From assembly GCA_937875885.1 (NCBI GenBank), contig CALEIO010000251.1, positions 1-12,011 of the forward strand: a stretch of 12,011 bases of DNA. The letters are read 5' to 3'. Below are positions 7,251-12,011 of the stretch, piece by piece; the stretch's first letter is position 1; the number at the start of each line of letters is the position of its first letter. This stretch comes from an uncultured Clostridia bacterium. GTDB taxonomy: Bacteria > Bacillota > Clostridia > Oscillospirales > Acutalibacteraceae. The notes beneath the pieces were generated by a model, which did not search any database, was not told the DNA's origin, and was given only the letters and a program-made list of their open reading frames with translations. A program made the position numbers and the translations under genes.

Positions 7251-7279
7251 ATTATAATTCATAATTGCAAATGTATCAA
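7251..7279 (-). promoter_or_regulatory. Promoter of the degenerate L,D-transpeptidase lipoprotein gene
   Basis: Minus-strand TTGATA (7274-7279), 17-base spacer, perfect TATAAT (7251-7256). The start near 7244 lies downstream of the alternative ATG at 7260-7262, which confirms translation from 7205. Confidence 0.8.
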
Positions 7280-7305
7280 GTTATTTATTCTATATTTTTA
7301 TCCTA

Positions 7306-7334
7306 TATACATAATAATTTTTATGTGGTATAAT
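7306..7334 (+). promoter_or_regulatory. Extended -10 promoter of the rlmD-bioY operon
   Basis: TATAAT (7329-7334) is preceded by TGG (extended -10) and, 17 bases upstream, by a weak -35 TATACA (7306-7311). The start would be near 7341, 26 bases before the first gene. Confidence 0.65.
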
Positions 7335-7366
7335 AAACTAAATAAAAAAACAAGGATTTTCATAAT

Positions 7367-8527
7367 ATGAGCGATAACAAATACTGTTCCGTATGTAAAA
7401 AGTGCAGCGGTTGCCAACTTTCCAATATGGATTACGAGCGACAGCTGAAATATAAACAAAACGAAGTACGTCTGCGCTTTGCAAGACTTTGCAAACCTGA
7501 AAAGATTCTGGGTTGCACTTCTCCTTTGCACTATCGCAACAAAGCACAGTTTATGTTCAAAAAAATCAAAGGTCGTGTTTATTGCGGTATCTACCAATCA
7601 GCAGACAGAACCGTTGTGCCCACAAGCAACTGTGCTCTGCACACAAAAAAGCAGAACACAGCCGGCAGAATCCTGGCTGAACTTTTTGAAAGTTTCAAAA
7701 TCGAGCCCTATGACTTTCACAAGCAGAAAGGTCTGGTTAAAAGTGCAATAATAAGAGAAAGCTTTCACACAGGCGAGCTTATGATTGTTATTGTATGTGA
7801 CAGTCACAGACCCTTCCCCTGCCCTGCACCTTTTGCAGAAGCTCTCAGCAAAAAGCTCCCGGAGCTTTCTTCACTGATTCTTACAAAACACAAAGGAAAC
7901 ACCCTTACTGCAGGAGAAAGCCCGAAAGTTATCTTCGGTAAAGAATACATCACTGATAAGCTTTCCGATATGAACTTCAAAATAAGCTACAACTCTTTCT
8001 TCCAGATAAATCCCGTGCAGACTCAGGTACTGTACAACACAGCCATTGCTATGGCCGAGCTCAATTCCCGCGACACAGTGCTTGATGCATACTCAGGCAC
8101 AGGTACTATCGGAATGATTTGCGCACCACACTGCCAACAGGTTTACTCTGTAGAAGTCAACAAAAACGCCGTTAAGGATGCAATAAAAAACGCAAAGCTC
8201 AACAACATCAGCAACATAAATGCTGTGTGTGCGGATTCCGAGGAATACATAAAAGACCTGACCGATTCCGAAACACAGATTACCGCTGCTGTGCTTGACC
8301 CTCCCCGCGCTGGATGCAGCAGAAGTTTCCTTGTTTCTCTTGCAGACCTTGCACCCAGAAAGATTGTTTACATTTCCTGCAATATCGATACTCAGGTAAG
8401 GGATATCCGTTATCTTCTGAAGCGAGGATACAAACTGGAAAAAGTTCAGGGTGTGGATATGTTTCCTTACACCAAACATATAGAATCCATCGCACGTCTT
8501 ACACTCGATAAAACCACCTCGAAGTAA
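7367..8527 (+). CDS. rlmD: 23S rRNA (uracil-5-)-methyltransferase, RlmD/RumA (RlmCD) type
   Basis: A 386-residue SAM-dependent RNA methyltransferase of the TrmA/RumA family, which makes 5-methyluridine in 23S rRNA (U1939 and/or U747; Gram-positive enzymes may do both). Seen: an N-terminal iron-sulfur cysteine cluster (Cys7, Cys13, Cys16, probably with Cys89), SAM-binding DAYSGTGTIG (240-249), NSFFQINPVQ (209-218), DPPRAGC (311-317), catalytic Cys338 in ISCN and the base Glu373 in KHIES. The N-terminal TRAM domain found in many RumA proteins is absent, so this is a short form. Start ATG with AAGGA ten bases upstream. It heads a run of four closely spaced genes with no terminator between them. 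The choice between RlmC, RlmD and RlmCD cannot be made from sequence alone. Confidence 0.93.
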   Translation: MSDNKYCSVCKKCSGCQLSNMDYERQLKYKQNEVRLRFARLCKPEKILGCTSPLHYRNKAQFMFKKIKGRVYCGIYQSADRTVVPTSNCALHTKKQNTAGRILAELFESFKIEPYDFHKQKGLVKSAIIRESFHTGELMIVIVCDSHRPFPCPAPFAEALSKKLPELSSLILTKHKGNTLTAGESPKVIFGKEYITDKLSDMNFKISYNSFFQINPVQTQVLYNTAIAMAELNSRDTVLDAYSGTGTIGMICAPHCQQVYSVEVNKNAVKDAIKNAKLNNISNINAVCADSEEYIKDLTDSETQITAAVLDPPRAGCSRSFLVSLADLAPRKIVYISCNIDTQVRDIRYLLKRGYKLEKVQGVDMFPYTKHIESIARLTLDKTTSK

Positions 8528-8555
8528 AACAAAAGCTGTACAAAGGAGATTGCTT

Positions 8556-8900
8556 ATGAAAAAACACATAAAAGAATTTGTCGTTCTGATACTTCAGCTT
8601 TTTATATTTTTTATTTTTCCTCTTTTTGCAGGGCCAGGTGATGAAATGGGAATGGTTGTGCTCATAATTCTTGCAACCTTTGTGCTATCACTTATACTCG
8701 GCATCATATCCGCAAATAAAACAAAATTCCTTTATCCCCTTGCAATCTCTCTGTTATTTATTCCGTCAGTATTCGTCTATTACAACAGCTCTGCTCTTGT
8801 ACACGCTCTGTGGTATCTTGTAATATCCTCTGCAGGATTAATCACAGGCACCATCCCACGCATAATATTTACCAAAAGCAAACAAAAATCCGATAAATAA
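8556..8900 (+). CDS. Small membrane protein with four predicted transmembrane helices, function unknown
   Basis: A 114-residue, almost entirely hydrophobic protein. Segments near residues 8-26, 31-52, 58-76 and 82-105 look membrane-spanning, and the tail is lysine-rich (TKSKQKSDK). I recognise no family motif. The ATG at 8556 is preceded by AAAGGAGA (8542-8549) at ideal spacing; the TTG at 8550 falls too close to that site. The gene lies 28 bases after the methyltransferase and six bases before bioY, so it is very probably cotranscribed and may be translated in step with bioY. A role next to a transport component is possible but not shown. Confidence 0.8.
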   Translation: MKKHIKEFVVLILQLFIFFIFPLFAGPGDEMGMVVLIILATFVLSLILGIISANKTKFLYPLAISLLFIPSVFVYYNSSALVHALWYLVISSAGLITGTIPRIIFTKSKQKSDK

Positions 8901-8906
8901 ACAGTT

Positions 8907-9446
8907 ATGAAAAATTCAAAAATTCTGAACTCGGTCAAAACCTCCATAATGACAGTGATAATTGTGCTGTGTGCCTGGATTTCAGTCCCTTTCCCCATTC
9001 CCTTTACCCTGCAGACTCTGGGAATTTATCTGGCTGTTTTACTTTTGGGCAGCAAAAATGCTTTTGTTTCTGTACTGCTCTACATTCTGCTGGGCACAGC
9101 AGGACTTCCTGTATTCTCGGGATTTTCATCGGGAGCAGGCTACATTTCAGGGCCAACGGGAGGTTATCTCTTTGGCTTTCTGTTATGCCCATTGATATGC
9201 ATTGTGGGAGAAATATTGTTACCAAAGAAAAAGCTCACTTTGATTTTTCTTGCAGTAGGAACCCTTTTGTGCTACACTACAGGCACTTTATGGTTTGCAA
9301 TAACAACAAATCAGACACATTCCCTTTGGAGAATCATATACCTATATGTTTTGCCTTACATAATCCCCGATGCAATTAAACTTACACTTGCACATCACAT
9401 CTCAAAAAAACTCAAGCCAATACTTATGAAAACCAACAAGGAATGA
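8907..9446 (+). CDS. bioY: Biotin transporter BioY (ECF transporter S component)
   Basis: A 179-residue membrane protein that binds biotin and, with the shared EcfA/A'/T module, imports it. Family signatures are clear: FPIPFTLQTLG (29-39), GLPVFSGFSSG (67-76), GPTGGYLFGF (82-91), and late IPDAIKLTLA (153-162) corresponding to the conserved P-x-D-x-x-K segment. About six hydrophobic segments are present. No Shine-Dalgarno is visible before the ATG; the upstream gene stops only six bases earlier, suggesting translation by re-initiation. No biotin synthesis or ECF energising genes are in the window, so the organism probably keeps the ECF module elsewhere. Confidence 0.95.
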   Translation: MKNSKILNSVKTSIMTVIIVLCAWISVPFPIPFTLQTLGIYLAVLLLGSKNAFVSVLLYILLGTAGLPVFSGFSSGAGYISGPTGGYLFGFLLCPLICIVGEILLPKKKLTLIFLAVGTLLCYTTGTLWFAITTNQTHSLWRIIYLYVLPYIIPDAIKLTLAHHISKKLKPILMKTNKE

Positions 9447-9451
9447 TATAT

Positions 9452-10000
9452 ATGAAAGCAATTAAACACTTCAGAACAATCACAAAACACCGCCACAGAG
9501 TAATCTCTCATTGCTTCAGGGCGGGTATCGGATTCCAGGGACTTTTTCACGATTTGTCAAAGTATTCCCCCTGTGAATTCTTTGTAGGCGCAAAATACTA
9601 TCAGGGAACAAAGAGCCCCAACGAAGAAGAGCGCAGACTCTACGGCTACTCAAAAGCCTGGATGCACCACAAGGGCAGAAACCGTCATCACTTTGAATAC
9701 TGGACAGACTACAATCCCCAACGACGTGTAGTGGAGCCTGTAGAAATGCCTTTCAACTATCTTGTTGAAATGTTCTGCGACAGAGTTGCAGCCAGCAAGA
9801 TTTACAACGGAAAAGCCTACAAGGACAGCGATCCTCTTAACTATTTTCTCAAATCAAAAGCCACCAGATTCATTCACGAGTCAACCTCCAAAGAATTGGA
9901 GAAAATGCTCCGACTACTGGCAGACAAAGGCGAAAAAGAAGCTTTTTTATATATAAAAGAGAAGGTTAAAGCATACAAAAAGCACAGAAAAAACGTTTAA
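9452..10000 (+). CDS. DUF5662-like conserved protein, possibly a metal-dependent HD-type hydrolase
   Basis: A 182-residue soluble protein resembling the DUF5662 family by memory of its motifs. Histidine-rich conserved blocks are seen: HRHRVISHCF (13-22), FHDLSKYSPCEF (32-43), WMHHKGRNRHHFEYW (70-84) and FCDRVAASK (108-116). The ordered His, His-Asp, His-His and Asp pattern is like HD-domain metal phosphohydrolases, but this function is inference. An ATG at 9443 overlaps the bioY stop, yet AAGGA (9438-9442) is well spaced only for the ATG at 9452, which I chose. It is the last gene of the rlmD-bioY run, and I see no terminator after it. Confidence 0.85.
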   Translation: MKAIKHFRTITKHRHRVISHCFRAGIGFQGLFHDLSKYSPCEFFVGAKYYQGTKSPNEEERRLYGYSKAWMHHKGRNRHHFEYWTDYNPQRRVVEPVEMPFNYLVEMFCDRVAASKIYNGKAYKDSDPLNYFLKSKATRFIHESTSKELEKMLRLLADKGEKEAFLYIKEKVKAYKKHRKNV

Positions 10001-10029
10001 TACATACATATTTATATATAACCTCTTCG

Positions 10030-10058
10030 TTGACAAAGCAGCTTCTTTAAGATAAAAT
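10030..10058 (+). promoter_or_regulatory. Strong promoter of the single-pass membrane protein gene
   Basis: Perfect TTGACA (10030-10035), 17-base spacer, TAAAAT (10053-10058). The start is near 10065, 26 bases before the ATG. Confidence 0.85.
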
Positions 10059-10090
10059 TATATTCCCATCACACACAGGGAGTGAAATTT

Positions 10091-11128
10091 ATGAAAAAAC
10101 TGCGCACAGCTCTTATATTTATATTATGTATTGTAACAGCTTTCACTTTTGCGATGCAGGTATCTGCAGAAAGCATAAAATACAGGCTGAACGACCTGGG
10201 AATGACAATCAGTATTCCCGATACAATGACCGTAAAAACACCTGAAAGCTCCACAGACCTGCAGGAGGGTATTTATCTCGAAGCAATCAACACCGATTCT
10301 TCTTTGATTATATCCGTCTCTATGGTGCAGAATGAAGAAACAGAAAAAGTTCAGACTTTTGTGGATAAACCCTACTCCGTACTGGAAGAGTTCAAAGAAA
10401 GTATGGAATCCCTGGGATTCAGCGAAGGCAAAAACGGAACTTACGGCGGAGTACCTTTCCTTGATTTTTCACAGAAAAGTTCAAGTGACTCCGGTCTTGA
10501 TATCTACACAAGACATAGCGTAACACTCATAAACGGTATGAGCATTTCCATTGTTTCCCAGTCCCCCGGTGATAATTTCACATCCGATGAACTCAGCTTG
10601 CTCAAATCCTGTCTTGACAGCATACAGTTTGACAAGACAAACAATGCAACCCAGGGTGTAAGCTTCGGCAAGGTACTTCTGTGGATTTTCCTTATCATTA
10701 TTATTCTTGCATTAGCTCTGTTGGTACTTTCATATTATATGGCTAAACACAACGCTGAAAAGAAGCGTTTGTTAGCTCAGGAAAGAAAGAAAAAAGCAGA
10801 CTATGATGTGCTGAAGAAAGCAGAAAAGAAGAATCTGAACACTCCTACAGGACTGCAAGGCTACAAATCAAGCTCCGCTTACTTTGAGGAAGGTTTTGAC
10901 TCTGCAGAAACCTTCTCTGCCTCTGCCGACATAAACACCACTGCCGGACAGATAAGAAGCAAAACCGAAATTGCTGTAAAAGAAACAAAAACAGCAGTAA
11001 CTCATATGGGTTATTTCTTCCGCAATCTGAAAAGAGAATTAAACAAAAACAAGAAAAACAAAAACAACAAATCAAATTCAAAAGAAAAACGAACAGCAGT
11101 TGATTATGATATTTTCAGCGAAAAATAA
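10091..11128 (+). CDS. Signal-peptide, single-pass membrane protein with lysine-rich cytoplasmic tail, function unknown
   Basis: A 345-residue protein. An N-terminal Sec signal ends at VSA-E (cleavage near residue 26). Residues 27-190 form an extracellular domain with alternating hydrophobic strands (LGMTISIPDTMTV, SLIISVSMVQ, GMSISIVSQ) and a final LKSCLDSIQF helix, similar in style to small surface domains of Firmicutes that sense or bind ligands; I do not recognise the family. One transmembrane helix follows (about 194-217), then a basic tail of about 128 residues with a charged helix (220-247) and a Lys/Asn-run near 313-333. This is type I topology. The ATG at 10091 has GGGAG (10078-10082) eight bases upstream; the in-frame GTG at 10082 overlaps that site and is rejected. 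It has its own promoter and terminator. Confidence 0.85.
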   Translation: MKKLRTALIFILCIVTAFTFAMQVSAESIKYRLNDLGMTISIPDTMTVKTPESSTDLQEGIYLEAINTDSSLIISVSMVQNEETEKVQTFVDKPYSVLEEFKESMESLGFSEGKNGTYGGVPFLDFSQKSSSDSGLDIYTRHSVTLINGMSISIVSQSPGDNFTSDELSLLKSCLDSIQFDKTNNATQGVSFGKVLLWIFLIIIILALALLVLSYYMAKHNAEKKRLLAQERKKKADYDVLKKAEKKNLNTPTGLQGYKSSSAYFEEGFDSAETFSASADINTTAGQIRSKTEIAVKETKTAVTHMGYFFRNLKRELNKNKKNKNNKSNSKEKRTAVDYDIFSEK

Positions 11129-11181
11129 TTATTGTTCCAATAAAGAATAATAATGCGCAAAATCTCTGTAAAATCCGTTAA

Positions 11182-11217
11182 AAAAGAGCCGTTGTTAAAA
11201 TTTGCACGGCTCTTTTT
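11182..11217 (+). terminator. Rho-independent terminator after the membrane protein gene
   Basis: An 11-base stem, AAAAGAGCCGT (11182-11192) and ACGGCTCTTTT (11206-11216), a 13-base loop, and a T-run. It separates the upstream gene from the serC promoter. Confidence 0.9.
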
Positions 11218-11227
11218 AATATTTTAC

Positions 11228-11256
11228 TTGACTAAACAGTAACAACGTACTATAAT
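11228..11256 (+). promoter_or_regulatory. Strong promoter of serC
   Basis: TTGACT (11228-11233), 17-base spacer, perfect TATAAT (11251-11256). The start would be near 11263, giving a leader of about 73 bases. Confidence 0.82.
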
Positions 11257-11294
11257 AAGTAATTATCATATATATATCTATATATAAATTTCAG

Positions 11295-11312
11295 CATAGC
11301 ATCCCAGCTATG
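11295..11312 (+). promoter_or_regulatory. Leader hairpin upstream of the serC ribosome binding site
   Basis: CATAGC (11295-11300), loop ATCCCA, GCTATG (11307-11312): a perfect six-base stem ending about ten bases before the AAAGGG site (11322-11327). No T-run follows, so it is not a terminator. It may stabilise or tune translation, or be incidental. Confidence 0.35.
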
Positions 11313-11335
11313 TTCAATATGAAAGGGTGTCAGTA

Positions 11336-12011
11336 ATGTCAAGAGTTTACAATTTTTCTGCAGGTCCTTCCGTTCTGCCTGAGTCTGTTCTCAAAAGAGC
11401 AGCAGACGAAATGATGGATTATCAGGGCAGCGGCCAGTCCGTTATGGAAATGTCCCACAGAAGCAAAGTATACGACGGTATCATCAAAGAAGCAGAGGCA
11501 GAAGCTGAAGAGGCAATTGTTGATGAAGATGAACTATCAAATGATTTTATAGAAGAAGATTTTGATGAAGACATTGACGAAGCTGATATGGATTTAGAAG
11601 ATGATGGAATATTTGATAATGATTTAGCAGAAGACAATCTTTTAAATGATGAAGATATAATCACTATGAAGCTTTTAAAAGAAACTGAAGCCGAAGATGT
11701 TTATGAAGAGGAAAATGTTCTGAATTTCTATAATGATTACTCAGCTGTTGAGGTTGTTTCAGATTACACAACCGAGACTTATTATAATACTACCTGGACA
11801 TACTCTCAGGAGCTTGAAGAAGCACTGAAAGAGGATGCCGACATTTTAATTGACCTTGAAAAATGGTATTTCTCATACGATGACGAGGAGGGTACATTTA
11901 TCAAGGACGGCATCAAGGCCGGTCAGTATGCTGTAAATATCAACGAAAAAAAGTTCAAGGAGATTTTAACTGACAGAGGTATCTTATCATTTATTACTTA
12001 TGAGCAGTTCG
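11336..12011 (+). CDS. serC: SerC N-terminus joined in frame to an unrelated acidic protein; open at window end
   Basis: Residues 1 to about 55 are a textbook start of phosphoserine aminotransferase, the PLP enzyme of serine biosynthesis: [11 protein letters not shown] (5-15), then [19 protein letters not shown] (26-44). In SerC the next segment should lead into the PLP-binding FLQGGAS region. Instead, after [10 protein letters not shown] (51-60) the frame continues into a sequence with 25 Asp/Glu among residues 63-107 and no Lys or Arg between 51 and 112, then a part rich in Tyr, Thr, Asp and Glu to residue 225 at the window edge, with no stop. Codon use shifts too: ATA isoleucine and TTA leucine become common after the joint. 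The PLP lysine and substrate-binding residues are not present in the visible part. Either a real rearrangement or an assembly chimera. ATG preceded by AAAGGG and the promoter at 11228. Confidence 0.75.
   Translation, partial: MSRVYNFSAGPSVLPESVLKRAADEMMDYQGSGQSVMEMSHRSKVYDGIIKEAEAEAEEAIVDEDELSNDFIEEDFDEDIDEADMDLEDDGIFDNDLAEDNLLNDEDIITMKLLKETEAEDVYEEENVLNFYNDYSAVEVVSDYTTETYYNTTWTYSQELEEALKEDADILIDLEKWYFSYDDEEGTFIKDGIKAGQYAVNINEKKFKEILTDRGILSFITYEQF
11486..11530 (+). other. Joint between serC and foreign acidic coding sequence (GA-rich, repetitive)
   Basis: The departure from SerC homology falls in a purine-rich, internally repetitive stretch of GCAGAGGCAGAAGCTGAAGA type (near 11493-11512). 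Such repeats are places where recombination, and also short-read assembly, can join unrelated sequences. The exact base cannot be fixed without the intact parent sequences. Confidence 0.5.

Noticed and set aside
7206..7262. Upstream ATG (7260-7262) for the degenerate L,D-transpeptidase gene
   Set aside because: It overlaps the -10 region, lacks a ribosome site and would put extra residues before a good lipoprotein signal.
11422..11664. Serine-rich 80-codon minus-strand frame
   Set aside because: It is the complement of the Asp/Glu-rich segment; GA-rich codons read as serine on the other strand.

Overview
The window looks like chromosomal DNA of a low-to-moderate GC Gram-positive bacterium, most likely a gut-type Clostridia (Oscillospirales/Ruminococcaceae-like; inference from gene content and style, not proven). 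Supporting signs are strong AGGAGG-type ribosome binding sites, canonical TTGACA/TATAAT promoters with 17-base spacers, lipoprotein signal peptides, a UgpC/MsmK-type sugar-ABC ATPase, an energy-coupling-factor type biotin S-component (BioY), Big_2/L,D-transpeptidase-type envelope proteins and a standalone 5S rRNA gene.

Layout. 1-448 (minus): 5' part of a sugar ABC transporter ATPase, cut by the window edge, with its promoter and two candidate operator structures. 752-1903 (minus): a HAD phosphatase fused to a Nudix hydrolase. 2014-3860 (plus): a DUF1624/YeiB-like membrane acyltransferase starting at TTG, overlapping the GTPase/ATPase ychF by four bases and closed by a terminator. 3961-4175 (minus): a 5S rRNA gene standing alone with its own promoter and terminator. 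4344-5912 (plus): a lipoprotein joining an iron/cobalamin-type binding domain to two peptidoglycan-binding domains. 5985-7205 (minus): a lipoprotein with a Big_2 domain and an L,D-transpeptidase-like domain whose catalytic Cys and His are replaced. These two lipoprotein genes converge on a shared bidirectional terminator. 7367-10000 (plus): a tight run of rlmD-type rRNA methyltransferase, small four-helix membrane protein, bioY and a DUF5662-like gene. 10091-11128 (plus): a secreted/single-pass membrane protein of unknown function with promoter and terminator. 11336-12011 (plus): an open frame that begins as a normal SerC (phosphoserine aminotransferase) but after about 55 residues changes in frame into an unrelated, extremely acidic protein and runs off the window.

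Most of the region is housekeeping (ychF, 5S, rlmD, bioY, serC) mixed with envelope proteins. The items most worth a second look are the SerC/acidic-protein joint (genuine rearrangement or assembly chimera), the apparently dead L,D-transpeptidase, the binding-protein/peptidoglycan-binding fusion without transporter partners, and the HAD-Nudix fusion. I saw no CRISPR array, insertion sequence, tRNA, phage module or recognisable defence system.
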